DNA of 64,000 nucleotides, from NCBI RefSeq assembly GCF_009299835.1, contig NZ_VKCZ01000011.1:1-64000 (forward strand), in the 5' to 3' direction. The DNA comes from Microlunatus speluncae (lineage in GTDB: Bacteria; Actinomycetota; Actinomycetes; Propionibacteriales; Propionibacteriaceae). The position numbers and the translations under genes are program-made. The number at the start of each line of letters is the position of its first letter. Within the stretch, counting starts at the first letter, position 1. Under the pieces are notes generated by a model, which had not been told where the DNA came from, did not search any database, and saw only the letters and a program-made list of their open reading frames with translations. Positions 27,086 to 34,733 of the stretch are shown here, piece after piece.

Positions 27086-28207
27086 TTAGTTCGGCTGCGC
27101 CTTGGAATCGATCTTGATCGTTCCGCCCTGGATGTCGGTCTTGATCTTCTCCAGCTCGCTCTTCAGCTCGGCCGGGACCTTGGCGTCGAACTCGTGGAAC
27201 GGCGAGAGGCCGGTGCCGTCGTTCTCCAGCGTGCCGACGTACGGCTCGTTGTTGAAGGAGCCGTCGACCGCCGCGGCGATCGAGTCCTTCACCGAGACGT
27301 CCATCGCCTTGTAGACGCTGGAGATCAGGTTCGGGCAGTAGGCCTCGGCGCTGATGCAGCCGTCGGTGTCGACCCAGATCGCGTTCACCTTGCCGCTGCT
27401 GGCCTTGGCCACCTGCAGCCCGCCCTCACCGGCCGGACCGGCGACCGGGAACAGGATGTCGGCGCCCTGGCTGACCAGGTTCTCCGCGATCTGCTTGCCG
27501 CCGGTCACGTTCTCGAACGGCTTGTCACCGGGCACGAACTGGCCGTCCTGCTTGGCCGCGTCCCAACCGATCACCTGGACCGTCGCGCTCTTCTGCTGGT
27601 TGTAGTACGCCACGCCCTGGGCGAAGCCGTCCATGAAGATCGTCACCGTCGGGATCTTGGCGCCGCCGAACGTGCCGACCTTCTTGGTCTGCGTCATCCC
27701 GGCCGCCAGGTAGCCGGCGATGAAGCTCGACTCCGCGGTGTTGAACACCAGCGGCTTCAGGTTCTCCACCTCGGCGTACTTCGGGTCGTTGCTGTCGACG
27801 ATCGCGAACTCGACCTCGGGGTTCTGCTTGGCCGCGGCCAGGGTGGCGTCACCGAGCAGGAAGCCGACCGTGACGATCATGTTGCAGTCGGCGTCGACCA
27901 TCGACTGGATGTTCTTGGCGAAGTCGGCCGTGTTGGTCGACTCGACCTGGCCGGTCTCGATGCCCAGCTCGGTCTTGGCGTCGGTGAGGCCCTTGTAGGA
28001 GGTCTGGTTGAACGACTTGTCGTCGAAGCCGCCGGCGTCGGACACCATGCAGGCCTTGAAGTCGGCACCCCCCGGTGCGCTGGACGGGCCGCCGCTCGGC
28101 GCGGCCGACGACGGCGGCGGCGCGGAGCTCGGCGGCTCTGCACATCCAGCGATCGACAGCGCAATCGCCGCAACGAGTGCGGGACCGGCAATGAGGGACT
28201 TCTTCAC
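27086..28207 (-). CDS. BMP family nucleoside-binding lipoprotein
   Basis: A 373-residue surface lipoprotein of the Bmp/PnrA family that captures purine or other nucleosides for the ABC importer. The GTG start at 28207 (GAGGAGG 7 nt upstream) gives a lipoprotein signal MKKSLIAGPALVAAIALS with lipobox IAGC, followed by a Ser/Pro/Ala linker. The family motif DAGGFDDKSFNQTSYKGL is at about residues 60-77. First gene of the importer operon. Confidence 0.93.
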   Translation of the reverse strand: MKKSLIAGPALVAAIALSIAGCAEPPSSAPPPSSAAPSGGPSSAPGGADFKACMVSDAGGFDDKSFNQTSYKGLTDAKTELGIETGQVESTNTADFAKNIQSMVDADCNMIVTVGFLLGDATLAAAKQNPEVEFAIVDSNDPKYAEVENLKPLVFNTAESSFIAGYLAAGMTQTKKVGTFGGAKIPTVTIFMDGFAQGVAYYNQQKSATVQVIGWDAAKQDGQFVPGDKPFENVTGGKQIAENLVSQGADILFPVAGPAGEGGLQVAKASSGKVNAIWVDTDGCISAEAYCPNLISSVYKAMDVSVKDSIAAAVDGSFNNEPYVGTLENDGTGLSPFHEFDAKVPAELKSELEKIKTDIQGGTIKIDSKAQPN

Positions 28208-28389
28208 GTGCTGCCTCCTCGGCGCGCTCAACAAAACCTTCCTCCCCAGCCCGTGATCGACGCTGCTTCCTTGCCCCGTCGGGCGGGCCTGTCCGCACTG
28301 TAATCGGAGTTGGCCGTTTCGTCTTGCCGCCCGAGAAGTCGGGGTGGCGTGGATACGCAGTTGTGACCAAGGCCGCCCGGACCGGTCGG

Positions 28390-29583
28390 CTACGGGGCGG
28401 CGGCGCGGTCGACGCCGGCGGCCAGGCCGGCCAACAGCCGGACCCCGACGCCGATGCAGCGCTCGTCGACGTCGAACAGCGGCGTGTGGATGTCCGGCAC
28501 CTGGGCGGTCCCCGGCGGTCGTACGCCGAGCCGGGCCAGCGCCCCCGGCACCTCCCGCAACATCCAGCCGAAGTCCTCGCCGCCGAGCGACTGCTCGGTC
28601 GGCAGCACGCTGTCCGCGCCGAGCATGGTGCGGGCCACCCCGGCCATCCGGGTGACCTGGTCGGCGTGGTTGACGGTGGGCGGCACGCCCTGACTGATCG
28701 CGATCTCGCTGGTGACGCCGAACGGCTCGACGATCTGGGCCAGTAGTGACGGCAGCAGACCCTCGGCCTCCTGCCAGGCCGGCAGCTGCAGCGCCCGAAG
28801 CGTGCCCTCGATCTGGCCCGTCTGCGGGATCGCGTTGGCCGCGCTGCCGGCGGAGATCCGGCCCCAGACCAGCGAGACCCCGCCCCGCGGATCGATCCGA
28901 CGGGACAGCACCAGCGGCGCCTGGGTGGCCAGGGCGCCGATCGCGCCGATCAGGTCGGCGGTCAGGTGCGGCCGGGACGTGTGGCCGCCGGTGCCCGTCA
29001 GGGTTACCTGGATCCGGTCCACGGCCGAGGTGATCGGGCCGGGTGACAGGCCGACCTGGCCGACGTCGGTACGGGGATCGCAGTGCAGCGCGTACACCTC
29101 GGTCAGGTCCTTGCAGGCGCCGTCGGCGATCGCGTCCAGGGCGCCGCCGGGGGTGGTCTCCTCGGCCGGCTGGAAGATCAGCCGGACGCCGGTGCGGAGC
29201 CGGCCCTCGCGACGCAGCCGGGCCAGGACCAGGGCCGTGCCGAGCACGACGGTGGTGTGCACGTCGTGGCCGCAGGCGTGGCAGGCGCCGGGCACGGTCG
29301 AGGCGTAGTCGGTCTGCTTGCCGTCGGAGATCGGCAGCGCGTCGATGTCGGCGCGCAGCCCGATGGTCGGCGCGTCGTCGCCGGCCACGATGTCGCAGAT
29401 CCCGCCGGTGCCGACCGCGAGCACCCGGAAGTCCAGCCCGGCCTTCCGCAAGACGCTGCCGACCAGCTCCGTGGTGCGGTGTTCGCTGCGGCCGATCTCG
29501 GGGTGCGCGTGCAGGTCACGCCGGATCGCGATCAACCGGTCAGACAACTCGTCGGCGGCAGTGGAGATCGAGGTGGCAAGCAC
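28390..29583 (-). CDS. M20 family amidohydrolase/peptidase
   Basis: A 397-residue zinc hydrolase of the M20D group (IAA-amino acid or N-acyl-amino acid hydrolase type). Metal-binding motifs are GLRADIDALP, CHACGHDVHTT and EETTPGGA, then the dimerisation domain (GTGGHTSRP) and a C-terminal His in LGGEDFG. No signal peptide is visible, so it is cytoplasmic. The substrate is unknown. Confidence 0.9.
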   Translation of the reverse strand: MLATSISTAADELSDRLIAIRRDLHAHPEIGRSEHRTTELVGSVLRKAGLDFRVLAVGTGGICDIVAGDDAPTIGLRADIDALPISDGKQTDYASTVPGACHACGHDVHTTVVLGTALVLARLRREGRLRTGVRLIFQPAEETTPGGALDAIADGACKDLTEVYALHCDPRTDVGQVGLSPGPITSAVDRIQVTLTGTGGHTSRPHLTADLIGAIGALATQAPLVLSRRIDPRGGVSLVWGRISAGSAANAIPQTGQIEGTLRALQLPAWQEAEGLLPSLLAQIVEPFGVTSEIAISQGVPPTVNHADQVTRMAGVARTMLGADSVLPTEQSLGGEDFGWMLREVPGALARLGVRPPGTAQVPDIHTPLFDVDERCIGVGVRLLAGLAAGVDRAAAP

Positions 29584-29608
29584 AAGACCAGTGTGTCAGA
29601 AGGCGTCT

Positions 29609-29683
29609 GACCGAAATCCGGCGTTCGTTCTCCGAACCGGCCCGGAATCCGTCGATTCGACGAACGGGTACTGGATTCCGGTC
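29609..29683. repeat. GGATTCCGGTC-type palindrome Q1
   Basis: The arms 29609-29630 and 29661-29683 pair imperfectly (about six differences, several allowing G-U pairs). The right arm ends CTGGATTCCGGTC as in Q2. It lies between the M20 start (minus strand) and the orphan membrane gene (plus strand). Confidence 0.6.
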
Positions 29684-29706
29684 ACCACCTGACCGCCCCG
29701 ATCGTC

Positions 29707-30054
29707 ATGTGGGTCGACTGGAAGGAACTGGAGGCCCAGATCGTGGCCCAGCACCCCGGCTTCGGTCCGGCGGAGATCGCCCGTTCGGCCGAATTCGCCG
29801 TCAGCTCGGCGGCCGCCTTCCACGGTCTCCTGCTGGCGCTCTGCGCCTTGCTGGTCGCGAAACTGGCCACCAGTCGGGCGCGGGTGCGCCAGCTCACCTC
29901 TGTCTCGCAACTGCTCTCGGCGGTGTTCAGCCTGGTCTCGTGGTTCACCGCGCCGATGTTTCACCTGGTCATCCCCATCGGCCTGGCCCAGGTGATCGTC
30001 CTCGGTCTGCTCCGGATCCCTCGCACCTCGCGACGGTTCTTCACCGGCGGCTGA
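29707..30054 (+). CDS. Small orphan membrane protein
   Basis: A 115-residue protein with one clear helix at about 33-51 (AFHGLLLALCALLVAKLA) and a second hydrophobic region at about 67-101 that may hold one or two more, ending in a basic tail. I do not recognise the family. Codon use looks normal for the window. There is no good ribosome binding site and the frame is open upstream, so the start is uncertain. Palindromes Q1 and Q2 bracket it, and its stop codon overlaps the first bases of Q2. Confidence 0.5.
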   Translation: MWVDWKELEAQIVAQHPGFGPAEIARSAEFAVSSAAAFHGLLLALCALLVAKLATSRARVRQLTSVSQLLSAVFSLVSWFTAPMFHLVIPIGLAQVIVLGLLRIPRTSRRFFTGG

Positions 30055-30128
30055 CCGGAATCCAGCACTCGTTCGTCCGACACCCCCCCGTGACGGCCGA
30101 TTCGGCGAACGGATGCTGGATTCCGGTC
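30053..30128. repeat. GGATTCCGGTC-type palindrome Q2
   Basis: The arms 30053-30075 and 30106-30128 (GACCGGAATCCAGCA... and its complement, two mismatches) enclose a 30-nt loop. It starts at the stop codon of the small membrane gene and ends 91 bp before the ATG of the DUF559 gene. Confidence 0.8.
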
Positions 30129-30219
30129 ACTGTCCCCAGGCGACACCCCACGAACTTCGTCGTCCACAGCTTTTGTCGTGGACCGACCGATTCGTCACAT
30201 CCGCCGCAGAACCCTGGTC

Positions 30220-31068
30220 ATGAACTCGATCGATGACCTCTGCGCCGCCGACGGACTGACTGCGCCGCGCACGCCGGCGCTGCAGCGAAGGCTCCGCCGG
30301 ATGGTCGCCCGAGGACTTGCGGTCCGGGTCTTTCCCGGCATCTACACCGTCCCCGCTCTGGCCGCCGACGTCGAGACCCGGATCCGCGCCGCAGCGCTCT
30401 GGTCGGGCGGTGTGCTGACCGGCGCGGCGGCGGCCCGGGTCACCTTCTGGCCCGAGATCGCGGTGCCGACGATCTCGCTGGCAGGCACCATCGATCGGAC
30501 CCCGCCACCGGGGATCGGCCTCAGCCGGGAACGGCTCCCGTCCAGCATGATCATCGAACACCGCGGGCTGCGGGTCACGGCACCGGCGTTGACCGCGCTC
30601 GACCTCGGCGAGGACGGCATCGATCGGGCTCTGCTCCGCCGGGTGGCGACGCTGGAGGAGATGCACCAGGCGCTTGCGGCGACCCCGAACCGGCCCGGCA
30701 ATCAGACCCGACGCCGAGCGCTCCGGGACTCTCGTGACGAGCCCTGGTCAGCGGCCGAACGGCGCCAGCACCGCCTGTTGCGCGCGGCGAAGATCACCGG
30801 CTGGCGGACCAACCTGGAAGTCTGGTGCGGAGACCGGCATTACTTCATCGACGTGGCGTTCCGCGGCCCGCGAATCGCCCTCGAGGTGGACGGCTTCGAG
30901 GTGCACTCTCAGCGGGCCCAGTTCGAGCGTGATCGGCAGAAATGGAGCGATCTGACCTCCGCCGGGTGGTTGGTGCTGCACTTCACCTGGCACCAACTGA
31001 CCGAACAGGCGGATTGGGTGATCGCGACGATCCGGGCGACGTTGCGACTGCGCCGAAATCCGTTGTGA
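30220..31068 (+). CDS. DUF559 protein with AbiEi-like N-terminus
   Basis: A 282-residue protein. The N-terminal part resembles the winged-helix of AbiEi-type antitoxins (RRLRRMVARGLAVRVFPGIY); the C-terminal ~90 residues are a DUF559 domain, a Vsr/PD-(D/E)xK-like fold (FIDVAFRGPRIALEVDGFEV, then H, D and R residues and a final VLHFTWHQL). Family members occur in many copies in actinomycete genomes and have no proven role. GTG 30178 is an alternative start. A second member is at 44467-45426. Confidence 0.75.
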   Translation: MNSIDDLCAADGLTAPRTPALQRRLRRMVARGLAVRVFPGIYTVPALAADVETRIRAAALWSGGVLTGAAAARVTFWPEIAVPTISLAGTIDRTPPPGIGLSRERLPSSMIIEHRGLRVTAPALTALDLGEDGIDRALLRRVATLEEMHQALAATPNRPGNQTRRRALRDSRDEPWSAAERRQHRLLRAAKITGWRTNLEVWCGDRHYFIDVAFRGPRIALEVDGFEVHSQRAQFERDRQKWSDLTSAGWLVLHFTWHQLTEQADWVIATIRATLRLRRNPL

Positions 31069-31091
31069 GAGGGCCCGCCCGGGACTAGCCT
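31063..31091 (+). promoter_or_regulatory. Promoter of the VOC gene (leaderless)
   Basis: TTGTGA (31063-31068), a 17-nt spacer and TAGCCT (31086-31091) lie 7 nt before the ATG at 31099, without a Shine-Dalgarno sequence. The -35 overlaps the end of the DUF559 gene. Confidence 0.6.
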
Positions 31092-31098
31092 CCCGCCC

Positions 31099-31476
31099 AT
31101 GGGCACCCTCCGCGAGGTCGTGATCGACTGCCGGCACGCGCCGTCGCTGGCCCGGTTCTGGGCCGCCGCGCTGGACGACTACGACGTGCTGCCGTACGAC
31201 GACGCCGAGATCGCCCGGCTGGCCGGCCTTGGCCTCACCCCGGAGACCGACCCGACGGTCGCCGTCGGCGGCCCGATGCCGACCCTGTTCTTCCAACAGG
31301 TGCCGGAGGGCAAGATCGCCAAGAACCGGCTCCATCTCGACATCGAGGCGCCCGACCGCAGCGCCGAGGTGGAGCGCCTGGTCGCTCTCGGCGCCACGAT
31401 CGAGGTGATCAGGGAAGGCTGGACCTCCCTCCTCGACCCCGAAGGCAACGAATTCTGCGTCGCCGACCCCGACTGA
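31099..31476 (+). CDS. VOC (glyoxalase-like) family protein
   Basis: A 125-residue vicinal-oxygen-chelate fold protein of the Glyoxalase_6 type: LREVVIDCRHAPSLARFWAAAL at the start, KNRLHLDIEA in the middle and LLDPEGNEFCVAD at the end. It may bind a small molecule or metal; enzymatic activity is unknown. Single domain of normal length. Confidence 0.85.
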   Translation: MGTLREVVIDCRHAPSLARFWAAALDDYDVLPYDDAEIARLAGLGLTPETDPTVAVGGPMPTLFFQQVPEGKIAKNRLHLDIEAPDRSAEVERLVALGATIEVIREGWTSLLDPEGNEFCVADPD

Positions 31477-31486
31477 CCAGTCGACT

Positions 31487-32719
31487 TCAGGTGGGGTCGG
31501 TGGGGCGGGCGATGTGGGAGAGTTCGCGCCAGATCGCCACGGTCAGCAGGGCGGAGCCGATGAAGCCGAACCAGAACGGTCCGGTGATCCCCCACTGCCG
31601 GGCGATCACGCCGCCCAGGGCGCTGCCGATCACCAGCCCACCGACCACACCGATCAGGTAGACGCTGGTCACCCGGCCCATCAGCTCGGCCGGAACACTG
31701 CGCTGCCGGACCGTGGTCGACGTGGTGCCCCAGACGAAGGCGTGCGCGCCGAAGATCACCATGATCACCAGCGCCACCCAGGGCGTGCTGGTGAGCGCCA
31801 GGCCGAGGTGGGTCAGGGTCTCGATGATCAGGCCGATCCGCATCAGGTTCGCCATCGAGATCCTGCGCTCCAGGGCGCCGTAACAGGCGGTTGCGGCGAT
31901 CCCGCCGAGCGCGCTGGCCGTGGTCAGCGCGCCGAAGCCGAGCTCGTTCATGCCCAGCCGTTCAGTGGCGTAGAGCACCAGCACCGACCAGGCGGCGCCG
32001 AAGGTCACGTTGAAGAGCACGATGGTCAAGGCCAGGGTCCGCACCGGCGGGTGCGCCATCAGCCAGCGCCAACCCTCGACGATGTCGGCCCGGACCGACG
32101 CCGACGTCCGGCGCTCTCCCGGCGAGGTGAGCACGATCCGGGAGACCAGGATCGCCGCCAGGGCACAGCAGACCGCGTTGATCAGGAACGGCGACGCCAT
32201 CGACAGCGCGAAGATCAACGCGCCGATCGGCGGCCCGGCCAGCTGGTTGGTGATGATCATGCCGCCCTGCAGTCGGGCGTTGGCGATGCCGAGGTCGGCG
32301 CGCTGCACCAGGCTCGGCGCGAGGGTCGAGGAGGTGGTGTCGGCGAACGTCTCGGCCGTGCCGAGCAGGAACATGGTGATCAGGACAATCGTGATGTTGA
32401 CCGTGCCGGTGAAGACGGTGATCGTCAGCGCAGCGAGCACGGCGGCCCGGATCAGGTTGACGATCATGATCAGCCGGCGCCGGTCCAGCCGGTCGACGAC
32501 GGCACCGGCGAAGACGCCGAACAGCAGCCAGGGCAACCGCTGCAGCAGGGCGGCCATCGCCACCAGCAGCGGGTCAGCGGTCTGGGACGCGACCAGCAGC
32601 GGACCTGCCGCCAGGGCGATCCCGTCGCCGATGTTGGCCACCAGGGACGAGGCCAACAGCCACCGGAAGCTCATCCCCAGCCGGGCCGGGACGACGGCCT
32701 CGATCACCCTGCGCAGCAC
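31487..32719 (-). CDS. MFS transporter (EntS/MFS_3-like)
   Basis: A 410-residue inner-membrane protein with about 12 helices, similar to enterobactin- or macrolide-type exporters (MSFRWLLASSLVANIGDGI at the start, VVDRLDRRRLIM in the first cytoplasmic loop). It starts with GTG at 32719. Probable efflux pump of unknown substrate; it converges on the VOC gene with 10 bp between stops. Confidence 0.88.
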   Translation of the reverse strand: MLRRVIEAVVPARLGMSFRWLLASSLVANIGDGIALAAGPLLVASQTADPLLVAMAALLQRLPWLLFGVFAGAVVDRLDRRRLIMIVNLIRAAVLAALTITVFTGTVNITIVLITMFLLGTAETFADTTSSTLAPSLVQRADLGIANARLQGGMIITNQLAGPPIGALIFALSMASPFLINAVCCALAAILVSRIVLTSPGERRTSASVRADIVEGWRWLMAHPPVRTLALTIVLFNVTFGAAWSVLVLYATERLGMNELGFGALTTASALGGIAATACYGALERRISMANLMRIGLIIETLTHLGLALTSTPWVALVIMVIFGAHAFVWGTTSTTVRQRSVPAELMGRVTSVYLIGVVGGLVIGSALGGVIARQWGITGPFWFGFIGSALLTVAIWRELSHIARPTDPT

Positions 32720-32767
32720 ACGGACAGTCCTATCCGTCGCCGGCCGGCCAAATCAAACCACCACCTG

Positions 32768-32821
32768 CCGAGTTGTCAGAACTGAGTTGTGCCAGGGGGC
32801 CACTCAGTTCTGACAAGTCGG
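32768..32821. repeat. TTGTCAGA-core palindrome c
   Basis: 20-bp arms (32768-32787 and 32802-32821) with one mismatch and a 14-nt loop. It lies 10 bp after the end of the ABC exporter operon and upstream of the MFS gene, so it could terminate the exporter transcript. Confidence 0.88.
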
Positions 32822-32831
32822 CGGTTTTGGG

Positions 32832-34733
32832 TCAGCGGTAGGCGCGGGACTGGAGTTCGTACAGTTCGGCGTAGAGGCCGCCGTCGCGGACCAGGGTGTC
32901 GTGGTCGCCGAGCTCGCGGATCCGGCCCTGGTCCAGCACGACGATCAGATCGGCCATCCGGACGGTTGAGAACCTGTGCGAGACCAGCAGCGTCACGCCG
33001 CCGCGGCTGCGGGCGTCGCCGGCGGCTGCGGTGAACCGCTCGAACAGCGCGTGCTCGGTCTGCGGGTCGAGGGCGGCGGTCGGCTCGTCCAAGATCACCA
33101 GCAGCGGGTCCGGCCGGATCAGGCCGCGGGCCAGGGCCAGCCGCTGCCACTGCCCGCCCGACAGGTCGGTGCCGCCCCAGGCCGTGCCGAGCTGGGTGTC
33201 CAGCCGATCCGGCAGGTCCTCGACCACCGGGCCGGCGTCGGCTCGAGCCACCGCGTCCTCGATCGCCGCCCGGTCGTCGATCCGGGCCAGATCACCGACC
33301 CCGATCGCCTCCCGGGCCAGGAACTCGAAGGCCACGAAGTCCTGGAAGGTGGCGCTGATCCGTTGCCGCCAGCCGGCCGGATCGAAGCGACCCAGCTCGG
33401 TGCCGTCGATCCGGATCGCCCCGGCGTCGGGCTGGTAGAAGCCGGACAGCAGCTTGACCAGGGTCGTCTTGCCGGCGCCGTTCTCGCCGACCAGAGCCAC
33501 CACCGCACCGGCCGGCAGGTCGAGCGAGACCCGGTCGAGCACGCCCCGATCCGTGCCGGGATAGCCGAACGACACGTCGGTCAGGGTGATGCCGGAGCTC
33601 AGCCGTTCCGGGATCGCCGCCGGACGTTCGGGGCGGTGCCGGGCGGTCGCGGCGTAGTCCTGCAGCCAGAGCAGCCGATCGGCTGTGCGCAGACCGCGGA
33701 TGAACGAGGTGCCGTACGCGACGCCGATCATCACCATCGAGCCGAGCTGGGTCGACAGGCCGACCACCAGCACCACGTCGCCCGGCGTGGCCCGGCCGGC
33801 CAGCGCGAGCATGATCACCACGACGATCGATCCGATGTAGCCGGCCGCCGACACCACCGAATCCACCAGCCGGAGCCGGGTCGCGCGCCAGCCGGCCGCT
33901 GCTCGGATGCCGTTCACCCGGTCGGCCGCGTCGCGATGGCGCCGGATCAGGGCGTCCACCGAGCCGAAGATCCGGAGCTCCTTGCCGGTGTCGGCCGCGG
34001 TGCCCACCTCGAACAGATGCCGTCGCCGGCGCTCGGGCTCGCTGGTCTCCTCGGTCGCGGCGATCTCCAGGTCGGTGCTCCGCCGGCCGACCAGCACCGA
34101 CCCGACCGCGATGATCAACAGCCCGAGCAGCGCCGGGTGCACCGCGGCCAGCATGATCGCCGAGGCGATCAGGGCGACCACCGCGCGGACGATGCCGGAC
34201 GTCGCATTGACCATCGAGCCGAGCCCGTCGCGATCCTCGCGGATCCGTTGCATCTGGTCCAGATAGTCCGACCGCTCGTAGTGGGCGATCCCGTCGGTGC
34301 CGCCGGCGAGCTCCATCAGCCGCCGGTCGGCCAGCGCCCGGGCCCGCTCCAGCACGACGAAGACACAGGCGACGTAGACGAAGACGTTGACCAGGCTCAG
34401 GCCGATCAGCCCGGCGACGGCCAGGCCGGTGATCAGGCCGAGCCACAGGTTGGCAGTGGCCACGGCATCGATGATCAACTTTCCACCGTACGCCAGCGCC
34501 GGCCCGGCCAGGGCCATGATCACACCGGTGATCAACTGGCCGGTCGCCTGGGCCGGAGCGGACCGGAAACCGAAGCCGATGGTGAGCAGATAGGCCTGCG
34601 CCAGCCGGGCCAGCCGCGCCCGCACCCTACCCTCGCGGCGGACCCGAGGCTTCCGACCCCCGGGCCACAGCCAGCGTTGGATCGCCAGCCGGCCAAGATC
34701 ATCCTCGACCGCGTCACTCGGGTTCTTGATCAT
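32832..34733 (-). CDS. ABC exporter, fused membrane and ATPase domains (second subunit)
   Basis: A 633-residue half-transporter: about six helices over residues 60-350, then an ATPase with Walker A GENGAGKTT, signature LSGGQWQR, Walker B LLVILDEPTAALD and H-loop SHRFST. The ATG at 34733 overlaps the stop of the upstream ABC gene by one base (TGATG), indicating a heterodimer. No adjacent precursor peptide or modifying enzyme shows what it exports. Confidence 0.92.
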   Translation of the reverse strand: MIKNPSDAVEDDLGRLAIQRWLWPGGRKPRVRREGRVRARLARLAQAYLLTIGFGFRSAPAQATGQLITGVIMALAGPALAYGGKLIIDAVATANLWLGLITGLAVAGLIGLSLVNVFVYVACVFVVLERARALADRRLMELAGGTDGIAHYERSDYLDQMQRIREDRDGLGSMVNATSGIVRAVVALIASAIMLAAVHPALLGLLIIAVGSVLVGRRSTDLEIAATEETSEPERRRRHLFEVGTAADTGKELRIFGSVDALIRRHRDAADRVNGIRAAAGWRATRLRLVDSVVSAAGYIGSIVVVIMLALAGRATPGDVVLVVGLSTQLGSMVMIGVAYGTSFIRGLRTADRLLWLQDYAATARHRPERPAAIPERLSSGITLTDVSFGYPGTDRGVLDRVSLDLPAGAVVALVGENGAGKTTLVKLLSGFYQPDAGAIRIDGTELGRFDPAGWRQRISATFQDFVAFEFLAREAIGVGDLARIDDRAAIEDAVARADAGPVVEDLPDRLDTQLGTAWGGTDLSGGQWQRLALARGLIRPDPLLVILDEPTAALDPQTEHALFERFTAAAGDARSRGGVTLLVSHRFSTVRMADLIVVLDQGRIRELGDHDTLVRDGGLYAELYELQSRAYR

